Positions 5,017 to 12,684 of a stretch of 24,058 nucleotides of DNA are shown here, piece after piece. The notes beneath the pieces are model-generated. The model was not told the origin of the DNA, made no database searches, and was given only the letters and a program-made list of their open reading frames with translations. This stretch comes from DASUUI01 sp964577965 (GTDB taxonomy: Bacteria > Gemmatimonadota > Gemmatimonadetes > Gemmatimonadales > Gemmatimonadaceae). The stretch lies in contig CAZOAT010000034.1 in the NCBI GenBank assembly GCA_964577965.1, positions 1 through 24,058 of the forward strand, written 5' to 3'. The translations under genes were made by a program, and so were the position numbers. Positions within the stretch are counted from its first letter, which is position 1; every line of letters starts with the position of its first letter.

Positions 5017-5852
5017 CCGGGCGCCGTCCCGTTACTGGCTCGCGCTTCTGTGACGACCGCGAACAGCTGTGAAAGCTCGGCAGGAGACAGCGTCTCTGGT
5101 CGTGCCGCCGGACTCCATCCCTGCTTCTCGATCAGCGCGCTGGCGCTGTCACCGAGCTCGGGGTACACGGATCGGAGTACCCGTTGCAGCTGTTTCCGCC
5201 GCATTCCGAACAGCGCCTGCACGAACTTCTGAAAGGCGCGCGACTGCGCCGCTGAGACCAGAGGTTCGTCGCGCGGCGTGAGTCGCACGACTGCCGATTC
5301 GACGGTCGGGGCCGGGCGGAACGCGCTCGAGGGAACGCTGAACAGCAACTCCGGTTTCGCCAGCGCCTGCACGTTCACCGACAGCGCCCCGTAGCCTTCG
5401 CTGTCCGGACGCGCGACGATCCGTTCCGCCACCTCACGCTGAACGAGAAACACTGACCGGAGCGGCTGCGGTGGTGCCAGCGACTGGAAGAGGATCGGCG
5501 TCGTGATGTAGTACGGAACGTTGCCTGCGAGTACGTACGGTCCCCCTGCGAGAGCGGCGGGGTCCGTCTCCAGCACGTCTGCTTCGACTATCTCGACGAC
5601 CGGATCGTCAGCGTACCTCTCGCGGAGCGTAGCGGCGAGGGTCCGGTCGATCTCGATGGCGATGAGCCGCGCAGCGTTCGGCCTGAGCAGCTCCGTCAAC
5701 GCTCCCCTGCCCGGGCCTACCTCCACCACGGTCTCGCTGCCTGTCAGCTCGAGCGCGCCGGCGATCCGCTCGAGCACGGACTTATCCACCAGGAAGTGCT
5801 GCCCGAACCTCTTGAGCGGCGGCGGGTAACCGCCCCCACGCCGCCGCCGCAT
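5013..5852 (-). CDS. rsmA: 16S rRNA (adenine1518/1519-N6)-dimethyltransferase
   Basis: KsgA/RsmA dimethylates two adjacent adenines in helix 45 of 16S rRNA late in 30S assembly. The 279-residue product has the family start PLKRFGQHFLVD, SAM motif VVEVGPGRGALTELL (42-56), acidic motif IAIEIDR, EADVL and catalytic motif NVPYY (111-115). The C-terminal domain contains FFGMRRKQL-like ALFGMRRKQLQRVL. ATG 5852 follows the SpoIIE-phosphatase stop by two bases, so it is probably co-transcribed with the partner-switching genes. Its TAA (5015-5013) shares bases with the TAG of rex (5014-5016), leaving no space for a bidirectional terminator. The Arg-rich first eight residues are unusual but no better start is present. 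Confidence 0.96.
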   Translation of the reverse strand: MRRRRGGGYPPPLKRFGQHFLVDKSVLERIAGALELTGSETVVEVGPGRGALTELLRPNAARLIAIEIDRTLAATLRERYADDPVVEIVEADVLETDPAALAGGPYVLAGNVPYYITTPILFQSLAPPQPLRSVFLVQREVAERIVARPDSEGYGALSVNVQALAKPELLFSVPSSAFRPAPTVESAVVRLTPRDEPLVSAAQSRAFQKFVQALFGMRRKQLQRVLRSVYPELGDSASALIEKQGWSPAARPETLSPAELSQLFAVVTEARASNGTAPG

Positions 5853-5854
5853 GA

Positions 5855-7453
5855 CTACGCCCGGAGAATGACGAGGGTCTGATCGTCGCGCTGCGCGATA
5901 CCACCCGTAAAACGCTCCAGCGAGTCAAGAACTTTCTGCACTGTTCCCTCCACGGGCTCGCGGCGATTCCGCTTCACGATGTCCAGTACGCGCTGCTCGC
6001 CGAACCGCTCCGACTTGCTGTTGCGCGCATCGGAGATGCCGTCGGTGAACAGGATCAGCAGTGACCCGTCAGGAAGCGCCGTGGATGTGGCGTGGGGCGT
6101 ATCATCGGCGAGCCCCAGCGGCGGGTCGGTAGCCATGAGCCGCACGGGCTTCGCATCGGCCACCATCAGAAATGCGTGCGGATGTCCCGCGTTACAGAAC
6201 GTGAGCAGCGACTTCTTCCGGTTCACCACCGCATAGAACAACCCGATGTGCATCTCGGTGCTGTTCAGCTCGTCCTTGAGCGAGCCCAGCAGCGCACCCA
6301 GCATGGCGCCCGGATCGGGATGGATCTGGGCCTGGATCGCTGACGCGCTCATCACCAGCGCCATGATCAGCGCGGCGCGATAGCCATGGCTGGACACGTC
6401 GCCGACCATGACACCGGTCGCGGCATTACCCAGGCGGAACAGATTGTAGAAATCTCCGCCGACGCTCTCCGCCGGCACCACACGCGCCGCGACCTCCACG
6501 TCCTTCACGTTGGCGGTACTCGGCAGAAGCTTCATCTGCAGATCGTTGGCGAGATTCATCTCCTGCTGCAGGCGCTGCTGCTCCATCGAGGCTCGAACCA
6601 GACGCGCATTCTGGATGGCGGTTCCGATCTGCGTCGCAATCGCGGTGACAAGCTTCTGATCGCCCGCGGTGAACGAGTGCGCGCCGCGATCGGAGAGATT
6701 CACGACGCCGAGCGGGTGGCTGCCGCCGGGCCGCGTCCACAGGATCGGCACCGACAGCAGCGCGCCGCGCACGTACGGCGCCTCCACTTCGGAGGTCACC
6801 TCGTCGGCGTCCACCATCGTCGCATGCCTTGTGCGGAAGACGCGCGCTGAGACACTGCCGAGGTCGCTTACCGGAATCGGCAGCAGCGGCGTGTCTCCGG
6901 ACCCTATCGCTGCGACCGGTCGGAGCTCGTTTTCTTCCTTCTCGTGCACGAGGATGCTCGCGCGGCGTGCGCCGACGGTCTGCGACAGCTCGGTGAGAAT
7001 GGCCAGTGCGGCTTCCTCCACGCTCGTCGTGCGGCCGAGTATCTCGCTGATCGTGTACAGGAGGTTGATCTCCTCGTACCGCTCAGCCAGCTCCTCAGCG
7101 GCGTGCTCCACTTCCAGTGAGGCGCGGATGAACTGGGAGACGATCGGCAGCAGTAGGCGGGCGTGCGCTTCGAGTGGCGTCTTCACGTCGTCGCATGGTC
7201 CGACGCACAGCCAGACCCGCCGCGATGAAGCGATTCGGATCGTGAGAGTCGTGTCGTCGTGCGTCTTGACCGGGTGCTCGGTGCTTTCCGGGAGCTCCTC
7301 CGGTGGGTCAGGAGCGCTGCCGGAGCGCGCGACCGTCTCCACAACGGCTGTGGCGGCTGTGGCGGCGGTGGCGGCTGTGGCGGTGGCCCAGACCGCGGCG
7401 CTGCAGCCTGTCACCTCGTGGAACGCCACGAGCACCGCCTCCAGGTCGCGCAT
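5855..7453 (-). CDS. GAF-SpoIIE (PP2C-type) serine phosphatase
   Basis: A 532-residue RsbU/RsbP-like phosphatase, expected to dephosphorylate the STAS antagonist and release a partner from the HATPase. Residues 1-115 are an unassigned sensor-like region that includes an Ala/Thr repeat (23-36). Residues 115-135 form a short helix linker, 125-285 a GAF domain (NLLYTISEILGRTTSVEEA... GVVNLSDR), and 290-310 a coiled coil (EQQRLQQEMNLANDLQMKLLP). The SpoIIE/PP2C domain follows, with metal Asp residues in SVGGDF (D334), MVGDVSSHG (D352), LFTDGISDA and QRDDQTLV. There are no membrane helices, so it should sense a cytosolic signal. ATG 7453 lies three bases after the HATPase stop, confirming one operon STAS-HATPase-phosphatase-rsmA. 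The signal bound by GAF is unknown. Confidence 0.93.
   Translation of the reverse strand: MRDLEAVLVAFHEVTGCSAAVWATATAATAATAATAVVETVARSGSAPDPPEELPESTEHPVKTHDDTTLTIRIASSRRVWLCVGPCDDVKTPLEAHARLLLPIVSQFIRASLEVEHAAEELAERYEEINLLYTISEILGRTTSVEEAALAILTELSQTVGARRASILVHEKEENELRPVAAIGSGDTPLLPIPVSDLGSVSARVFRTRHATMVDADEVTSEVEAPYVRGALLSVPILWTRPGGSHPLGVVNLSDRGAHSFTAGDQKLVTAIATQIGTAIQNARLVRASMEQQRLQQEMNLANDLQMKLLPSTANVKDVEVAARVVPAESVGGDFYNLFRLGNAATGVMVGDVSSHGYRAALIMALVMSASAIQAQIHPDPGAMLGALLGSLKDELNSTEMHIGLFYAVVNRKKSLLTFCNAGHPHAFLMVADAKPVRLMATDPPLGLADDTPHATSTALPDGSLLILFTDGISDARNSKSERFGEQRVLDIVKRNRREPVEGTVQKVLDSLERFTGGIAQRDDQTLVILRA
7345..7380. repeat. Four tandem 9-bp repeats inside the SpoIIE-phosphatase gene
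   Basis: Plus-strand units CGGCTGTGG, CGGCTGTGG, CGGCGGTGG, CGGCTGTGG lie back to back, with a partial fifth unit. They encode a (Thr-Ala-Ala)n stretch near residues 25-36. Each unit is three codons, so copy-number change alters length without shifting frame. Confidence 0.85.
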
Positions 7454-7456
7454 CGC

Positions 7457-7873
7457 TCAGCGCCGGAGGGTCATCCGAACGACGTTACCGTTACTCTGGA
7501 AGCGCTCGACCTGATCCATGAGACTGCGCATCAGGAACAGGCCGCGACCATCCTCGCGCTCGAGGTTCTCGGGTGTGGTGGGATCCACGGTACTCGCGTC
7601 GAGGTCGAAGCCGGCACCCTCGTCCACCACGTCCACCACGAACGCGTCCTGCCGAACGGCTGCCAGCACGCGAACCCGCTGGCCGTTCAGGCGATTGCCG
7701 CGCAGGATTGCGTTGGACAGCGCCTCGGTGACTGCCACACGCACGTTCAGCGCGCACTTCGGTGGCGACATGTCGGCTGCGACACACTCACGCTGAACGA
7801 GCTCGACGACGCGCTCGATCTCGTTGACGTCGCTCGGGATCGTGATATCCAGAGCGACCTTACCCGAAGGCAT
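7457..7873 (-). CDS. Anti-sigma-like serine kinase, RsbW/SpoIIAB-type HATPase
   Basis: A 138-residue single-domain GHKL ATPase, the size of RsbW, which binds either a partner (classically a sigma factor) or the STAS antagonist and phosphorylates the latter. Visible boxes: N-box VTEALSNAILRGN (E50, N54), G1 box DEGAGFD (84-90) and G2 box GRGLFLM (109-115). The N-terminal part (KVALDITIPSDVNEIERVVELV) is the usual start of this family. ATG 7873 overlaps the STAS stop by one base (TGATG), which implies coupled translation and equal dosage. No sigma-factor gene is present nearby, so its partner must be encoded elsewhere or be another protein. It is cytoplasmic. Confidence 0.92.
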   Translation of the reverse strand: MPSGKVALDITIPSDVNEIERVVELVQRECVAADMSPPKCALNVRVAVTEALSNAILRGNRLNGQRVRVLAAVRQDAFVVDVVDEGAGFDLDASTVDPTTPENLEREDGRGLFLMRSLMDQVERFQSNGNVVRMTLRR

Positions 7874-8205
7874 CAGAAGCTCTCGAGCGCGCGCTCCCTG
7901 CTGTCCGAGATCTGGAAGAGTGTATCCAGCTTCGTGAGCTCGAAGAGTGTCTTCAAGTCGTCGTTCAGGTTCGCGAGACGCAGCTCACCGCCCTGCTCCC
8001 GGATCTTCTTCGAGAGCGACACGAGCACACCCAGGCCCGAGCTGTCTATGTAGCCGGTCTGACTGAAGTCGATGAGGAAACGCTTCTCTCCCTTCTCGAG
8101 CTCGTCGAGCACCTTCTGCTTCAGCTCCTGACGATTTCCGACTATCAGCTGTCCCTCGACGTCCACCACTACGATTTCACCCTGTTTTCGGATGGTGAAG
8201 CTCAT
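7873..8205 (-). CDS. STAS-domain anti-sigma factor antagonist, RsbV/SpoIIAA-type
   Basis: A 110-residue STAS protein. The phosphorylation loop is YIDSSGLGVLVS, with S56 (or S55) the expected target of the neighbouring kinase. The N-terminal strand pattern SFTIRKQGEIVVVDVEGQL and the end DTLFQISDSRERALESF fit RsbV. ATG 8205 is chosen because GGAG lies nine bases upstream. An in-frame ATG at 8214 directly abuts that GGAG and is unlikely. The frame is open further upstream but reads through non-conserved sequence and the pta end. It is the first gene of the module STAS-HATPase-phosphatase-rsmA, with a 100-bp gap after pta carrying a TACCTTTC element. Confidence 0.94.
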   Translation of the reverse strand: MSFTIRKQGEIVVVDVEGQLIVGNRQELKQKVLDELEKGEKRFLIDFSQTGYIDSSGLGVLVSLSKKIREQGGELRLANLNDDLKTLFELTKLDTLFQISDSRERALESF

Positions 8206-8279
8206 TATCTGCATCTCCGGGATGAGAACATCAGCTGCTAGCTGCCAGGATCCGGCCGCTGGCGACCTGCGGCGAGAGC

Positions 8280-8287
8280 GAAAGGTA
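8280..8287 (-). promoter_or_regulatory. TACCTTTC, candidate -10 element of the partner-switching operon
   Basis: TACCTTTC on the minus strand lies in the 100-bp gap between pta and the STAS gene, 74 bases before its start codon. The surrounding 12 bases (8278-8289) are identical to those upstream of the arginine deiminase gene. No TTGACA-like -35 is present at 16-18 bases. Confidence 0.4.
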
Positions 8288-8305
8288 GTCGCTCTACAGG
8301 GTTGG

Positions 8306-9208
8306 CTAGTAGTCGCGCACCTGCAGCGCCGCAATTGCAGCAACATTAATAATGCCACGGGCGTCGGCCCCACGGGAGAGATCGGCGACGGGACGGCCCA
8401 GCCCCTGCAGAATGGGCCCGATCGCCACCGCGCCCGCGAGCCGCTCGACGAGCTTGTAGGCGATGTTCCCGGCGTCCAGCGAAGGAAACACGAGAACGTT
8501 CGCGTCACCCTCGAACACGCCTCCCGGCGCTTTCCTTTGCGCTATTGCCGGGATCAGGGCGGCGTCGGCCTGCAGCTCCCCGTCAACGACGAGCCCCGGC
8601 TCCCTTTCCCGCACGAGGCGCACGGCATCGGTCACGAGCTTGACCGAATCCCCCGCCGCGCTTCCGTGGGTGCTGAATGAAAGGAAAGCCACACGCGGCT
8701 CGTCTCCGACAATCCGATGCCGATCGCCGGCCGCGGAGATCGCTATCTCACACAGTTGCTCGGATGTCGGGTACGGTACGACTGCGCAGTCGGTGAAGGT
8801 GAGTACCTCCGCACCGGTGGCCCACGGCGACTGCCGCACCATATAGAAGGCGCTGGAAACGGTCCGCACGCCGCGCGCGGGGCCGATCACCCGGAGCGCT
8901 GTGCGAAGAACATCGGCGGTGGTGTATACGGCTCCCGCGACGCACGCGTCCGCCTCGCCTCGCGCGACCATTCCGACCGCGGTTTCGAGCGGTCCGCCGT
9001 CGCCGGCAGCCACGTGGGCGGCACCGGTTTCACTCGCCACCCGAACGGCTTCACGCTCGGCTGATTCGAGGACCAGTATCGGCCTCACGATGCTCTCCTC
9101 GTGCAGCAGCCGAACCGCTTCGATGATCCTCGCGTCCGCGCTTTCCGGGAAGACCACGCGGCGCGGCGTCGCCGCGGCCCGCGCGCGAATCTCCCGCAGA
9201 AAGCTCAA
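8306..9208 (-). CDS. pta: Phosphate acetyltransferase (short, catalytic-domain form)
   Basis: Interconverts acetyl-CoA and acetyl phosphate. The 300-residue product is the catalytic PTA/PTB domain only, lacking the N-terminal DRTGG regulatory part of the long enterobacterial enzyme. Family motifs: VVFPESADARI near the N-terminus, AGAVYTTADVLRTALRVIG, FLSFSTHGSA, DGELQADAALIP, and NVLVFPSLDAGNIAYKL with GPILQGLGRPVADLSRGA at the C-terminus. The start is TTG 9208, overlapping the coaD stop as TTGA; MSFLREIRARA then aligns with the usual start. Acetate kinase is not in the window. Phosphobutyryltransferase is a less likely alternative. Lying after coaD, it joins two coenzyme A-related steps, though this may be chance. 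Confidence 0.92.
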   Translation of the reverse strand: MSFLREIRARAAATPRRVVFPESADARIIEAVRLLHEESIVRPILVLESAEREAVRVASETGAAHVAAGDGGPLETAVGMVARGEADACVAGAVYTTADVLRTALRVIGPARGVRTVSSAFYMVRQSPWATGAEVLTFTDCAVVPYPTSEQLCEIAISAAGDRHRIVGDEPRVAFLSFSTHGSAAGDSVKLVTDAVRLVREREPGLVVDGELQADAALIPAIAQRKAPGGVFEGDANVLVFPSLDAGNIAYKLVERLAGAVAIGPILQGLGRPVADLSRGADARGIINVAAIAALQVRDY

Positions 9209-9687
9209 TTGGCGGCGAACTTCACGCGAAGCGCTGCTGCCACGTCGGGATGTACCAGCTCGTCGATCGCGCCCCCGAAGCGAGCCACCTCGCGAACGAG
9301 GCTCGAACTGATGTATGTCGTATCCAGCGACGGAACCATGAAGACAGTCTCGAGCGCGGGCGACAGGTGGCGGTTCATCAATGCCATCTGAAACTCGTAC
9401 TCGAAGTCACTCACGGCGCGCAGCCCGCGAATTATCAGCGACGCGTCGACGTCGCGTGCGAAATTCACGAGCAGCCCCTCGAACCGCCGCACCTCGACGC
9501 GCGACTCGGCGGCGGTCGCGGCGCGGATCATCGCCATACGCTCCTCGACGGAGAACAGAGGCTCCTTGTGCACGTTGACGGCAATCCCGACGACGAGGCG
9601 ATCGACGAACTGCAGCGCCCGCTCGATGAGATCCTCATGGCCGCGCGTGATGGGATCGAAGCTGCCGGCATAGATGGCTGTTCTCAT
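9205..9687 (-). CDS. coaD: Pantetheine-phosphate adenylyltransferase
   Basis: Catalyses 4'-phosphopantetheine + ATP to dephospho-CoA, the penultimate step of coenzyme A synthesis. The 160-residue length is standard. The nucleotidyltransferase signature AIYAGSFDPITRGH (TxGH form) is at residues 4-17; RGLRAVSDFEYEFQMALMNRHL and the ISSSLVRE motif (the ISSTxxR equivalent) follow in order. ATG 9687 is chosen because MRTAIYAGSFDP is the canonical start; the open frame extends upstream into rsmD only as shadow sequence. It begins 17 bases after the rsmD stop, and rsmD-coaD is a very common pair in bacteria. Confidence 0.97.
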   Translation of the reverse strand: MRTAIYAGSFDPITRGHEDLIERALQFVDRLVVGIAVNVHKEPLFSVEERMAMIRAATAAESRVEVRRFEGLLVNFARDVDASLIIRGLRAVSDFEYEFQMALMNRHLSPALETVFMVPSLDTTYISSSLVREVARFGGAIDELVHPDVAAALRVKFAAN

Positions 9688-9704
9688 GGGAGCGAAAGCT
9701 GCTC

Positions 9705-10244
9705 TCAGGGCGCGTCCGGCAACAGTGACGGCGCCTGATAGAAAGCGATCGCCACAGAGCCGTACCGGCGGGTGACGGGCCCGCCCGGCATTTCCTGGCG
9801 CGGCGAATGCTCGATGCCGAGCACACCCGAGAATGGCACGTCCAGCCATAGCGCAGCGAGAGCGACTGCGGCATCGGAGTCATATGGCGGATCCGCGAAC
9901 GCGACATGGTACTCCAGCGCGTGCAGTTTCGCCGCGAATCTGAGGGCGTCAACGCGGTGAAGACGGGCCGAATCGCCGGCACCGAGCGTCTCCACATTCT
10001 GCTGCAGCACACGAAATACGCGCGGATCACGCTCCACCAGGTCCACGGAGCGTGCGCCGCGGGAGAGCGCCTCGAGTCCGAGTGCGCCGGAACCGGCGTA
10101 GAGATCGAGAACGTGCGCATCCGGGAGCCACGGCTGTACGATGCTCATCCATGCCTCCCGCACCCGGTCGAGTGTCGGCCGGACATCACGTCCGGGAGGT
10201 GCCGCGATGCGCCGCCCGCGCCAGCGGCCCGCGACTATCCGCAA
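9705..10244 (-). CDS. rsmD: 16S rRNA (guanine966-N2)-methyltransferase
   Basis: Methylates G966 of 16S rRNA in assembled 30S particles. The 179-residue product starts MRIVAGRWRGRRI, a family hallmark, then RPTLDRVREAWMSIV, SAM motif LDLYAGSGALGLEALSRGA (46-64), VERD and the N-methyltransferase motif ADPPY. The start codon is TTG 10244, two bases after the recJ stop, with a weak GAGG just before it. No ATG lies in frame before the conserved N-terminus. It is part of the run recJ-rsmD-coaD-pta. Confidence 0.95.
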   Translation of the reverse strand: MRIVAGRWRGRRIAAPPGRDVRPTLDRVREAWMSIVQPWLPDAHVLDLYAGSGALGLEALSRGARSVDLVERDPRVFRVLQQNVETLGAGDSARLHRVDALRFAAKLHALEYHVAFADPPYDSDAAVALAALWLDVPFSGVLGIEHSPRQEMPGGPVTRRYGSVAIAFYQAPSLLPDAP

Positions 10245-10246
10245 CC

Positions 10247-11962
10247 TCAGGCGGCCGGAGCGAAATCCACGAGGCGCGCCTGAAGGCTGGTGACTCCCTT
10301 GTACTCGTCCCGCTCGAGGCGGTATACCACGTCGAGGGCCTGGGCCGCGGCGATATCTGCGCTCCGCTCTGCCATCCCCCAGCCGATCGCAGGGAGTGTG
10401 CGGCTCCCCGCGTCCAGAAGCAGCTTGAGCCCGTCGCGTCCTACCGCGCGAGTGCCTCCCGCGAGCCGCACGCCGCGCGACAGGAACAGCGGCGAGGGAT
10501 TGCCCATGCCGAACGGCTCGAAGTAGCGGAGCAGCGTCTCGAGAGTCTCGGTGGCTTCCTGTACCGGCAGCTCCAGATCGACCCGAACGTGGCCGGCGAG
10601 ATCCTCCAGCGACAGCTCGCGTGCCGCGATCTCATTGAACCGGCTGGTGAGATCCGGTATCCGGTCGCGCGCGACCGTCACGCCTGCAGCCGCCTTGTGG
10701 CCGCCGTACCGGAGCAGCAGGTCGCTGCACTGCGTGAGCGCCGCATGCAGGTCGAATCCCGGAATCGACCGTCCCGAACCCTTGCCGGTGTCTCCGTCTA
10801 TCGAGATGAGCAACGTCGGGCGTCCGAACTCTTCCACGAGGCGCGACGCAACGATACCGATCACGCCCGGATGCCAGCCTTCCCGCGCCAGCACCAAACC
10901 GATCGTGGCGTCCATGTCAGCACCGGCAAGGGCCTCGCGCGCTTCGTCGAGGGTACGGCGATCCACCTCCTGCCGCCGCTGGTTCAGCTCCTCCAGTTCG
11001 CGGGCGATCACATTCGCTTGGGGCTCGCTGGCTGAAAGCATCAGCTCGACGCCGCGCATGGCGTCGCCGATGCGGCCGGCCGCGTTCAGTCGTGGGGCGA
11101 GAATGAAGCCGACACGACCGGCAGTGATCGTCTTCCCTTCCAGTCCGGAGGAGCGGATCAGCGCGGCCAGTCCCTGATTGCGGGTTTCGTGCATCAGGCG
11201 AAGTCCGCGCTGCACAAAGACTCTGTTTTCGCCGCGCAGGGGCGCCACATCCGCGACGGTGGCCAGCGCCACCATGTCGAGCATCGCCCAGACGCGGTTC
11301 TCGTTGCCATTCATCGCGCGCACGAGGCCGAGCGCCAGCTTGAACGCGACGCCCACCGCCGCCAGGTCACGGTCGGGATACGTGCTGTCGTGCCGCCTCG
11401 GGTTGAGCACGGCGAGGCAGTCGGGGATCGGAGCGGACGGCAGATGGTGATCTGTGATGATCACGTCTACGCCGTCAGCGCATAGCTGGCGTACAGCGGC
11501 AACGGCGTTGGTACCGCAGTCGCAGGTTACGACAACGGTGGCGCCGGCTTCGCGCGCTGCCCTGACCCCGGCGTCGCCGAGGTCGTATCCGTCACGCATG
11601 CGATTCGGGATGAAGGGCACTACCTTCGCGCCGAGCTCCCGCAGTGTGAGCGTGAGCAGTGCGACCGAGCATATCCCGTCCACGTCGTAGTCGCCGTGCA
11701 CGAGAATGATCTCTCCGGACACTGCGGCGCGCGACAACCGCTCCACCGCGATGTCGAGATCCGGCAGCAGCGACGGATGATGCAGCTGGTCGAGTGACGG
11801 GCGCAGGTACAACTTGGCCGGATCCGGCCTGTCGAAGCCGCGAACACATAGCAGGCGGCAGACGTGGGGCGGAAGCTTCAGCTCCGACGCGAGCGCCGCA
11901 ACCACGACGTCAGACGGCGGCTCGGCAACTATCCAGCGCGGTCGCGCCCGGACCTGCGTCAC
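10247..11962 (-). CDS. recJ: Single-stranded-DNA-specific exonuclease RecJ
   Basis: A 5'-3' ssDNA exonuclease used in RecF-pathway recombination, base-excision and mismatch repair. The 571-residue protein has the DHH phosphoesterase motifs HGDYDVDGICSVALL, TCDCG, IITDHH and DMVALATVADVAPL, then the DHHA1 part with GWHPGVIGIVASRL, SGRSIPGFDLHAAL and RYGGHKAAAGVTV, and a C-terminal OB-like domain ending SLQARLVDF. GTG 11962 is chosen: it overlaps the zinc-ribbon gene stop as GTGA, and homology begins soon after (RPRWIVAEPP). An open frame reaches 12076 but that part is a shadow of the upstream gene. Confidence 0.97.
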   Translation of the reverse strand: MTQVRARPRWIVAEPPSDVVVAALASELKLPPHVCRLLCVRGFDRPDPAKLYLRPSLDQLHHPSLLPDLDIAVERLSRAAVSGEIILVHGDYDVDGICSVALLTLTLRELGAKVVPFIPNRMRDGYDLGDAGVRAAREAGATVVVTCDCGTNAVAAVRQLCADGVDVIITDHHLPSAPIPDCLAVLNPRRHDSTYPDRDLAAVGVAFKLALGLVRAMNGNENRVWAMLDMVALATVADVAPLRGENRVFVQRGLRLMHETRNQGLAALIRSSGLEGKTITAGRVGFILAPRLNAAGRIGDAMRGVELMLSASEPQANVIARELEELNQRRQEVDRRTLDEAREALAGADMDATIGLVLAREGWHPGVIGIVASRLVEEFGRPTLLISIDGDTGKGSGRSIPGFDLHAALTQCSDLLLRYGGHKAAAGVTVARDRIPDLTSRFNEIAARELSLEDLAGHVRVDLELPVQEATETLETLLRYFEPFGMGNPSPLFLSRGVRLAGGTRAVGRDGLKLLLDAGSRTLPAIGWGMAERSADIAAAQALDVVYRLERDEYKGVTSLQARLVDFAPAA

Positions 11963-12666
11963 GCGCCCGTGCTCATGTACAGCAGCACCCCACACGCCTC
12001 GCACACCTCGATGTTGCCGGTCGAATGCATCTGACTGCGACGGTGCAGTGGAATCGCAGTGTCGCAATGGCCGCATGACTGCCCGCGCACGGCGTACAGC
12101 GCGCTCGCGCGCCGCCCCCGGATCCGATCGTACTTGCCTAGCATAGGGCGGCTGACCTGCGCCGCCTTCTCCTCCCGCTCGTCCCGCGCCGTAGCCAGGT
12201 CCGCGTCGAGCTCCGCCCGCTGCTCCGCCACCTCCGACTGGGCGGTCTCAATCGCTTCATCGAGTTCCTCCAGCTCCATACGCAGCTCGTCCACGGTCGC
12301 CTGCAAGCCGGCTATCCGCTCGCGCGTGGCCCGGGCTTCCATCTCATCTTCAGCGATGATCCGTTTCGTGACGTCGAGCTGGGCCGTCGCCGCACCGGCT
12401 TCCCGCACGTTTCGAACCTGATCCATCTGCCCGACGTTGCGCTCCTGCAGCTGCGTGTGCTGCGCGATCCGTCGCTCCAGCTCCTGTTGGCGACGCTCTT
12501 CCACCTGTACCGCGCCTTCCGCGCGTTCGACAGCCTCGGCCTTCTCCCGCCGTTTCCGTTCGAGATCCCGGATCCGCGGCAGAAGCGCTTCCAGCTGGCG
12601 CTCCATGTCCGCGATCCGAAGGTCGGTCACCTGCAATGATAACAACGCGTCCAGTTCACCGTGCAT
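11959..12666 (-). CDS. C4-type zinc-ribbon coiled-coil protein (DUF164/CT398-like)
   Basis: A 235-residue protein of the widespread family annotated 'zinc ribbon domain protein', linked to CT398/FlgZ/DUF164. Residues about 5-180 are one long coiled coil rich in Glu, Arg and Ala (ADMERQLEALLPRIRDLERK... ELEELDEAIETAQSEVAEQR). The C-terminal 45 residues form a ribbon with two Cys pairs, SCGHCDTAIP and VCEACGVLLY. In Chlamydia CT398 contacts sigma-54 and secretion parts; the general role is unknown. ATG 12666 is preceded by AAAGGGGGG; a TTG one codon earlier is the alternative. It sits between dnaG and recJ, overlapping recJ by four bases. The 18-bp gap to dnaG implies one transcript. Confidence 0.9.
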   Translation of the reverse strand: MHGELDALLSLQVTDLRIADMERQLEALLPRIRDLERKRREKAEAVERAEGAVQVEERRQQELERRIAQHTQLQERNVGQMDQVRNVREAGAATAQLDVTKRIIAEDEMEARATRERIAGLQATVDELRMELEELDEAIETAQSEVAEQRAELDADLATARDEREEKAAQVSRPMLGKYDRIRGRRASALYAVRGQSCGHCDTAIPLHRRSQMHSTGNIEVCEACGVLLYMSTGA

Positions 12667-12684
12667 CAACCCCCCTTTGTGCGT

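Noticed and set aside
7259..8053. 264-codon plus-strand open frame across the phosphatase, kinase and STAS genes
   Set aside because: The glycine-rich stretch comes only from the 9-bp repeat read antisense; three real genes lie on the other strand.
11963..12076. N-terminal extension of RecJ to 12076
   Set aside because: It overlaps the zinc-ribbon cysteines of the preceding gene and has no RecJ similarity.
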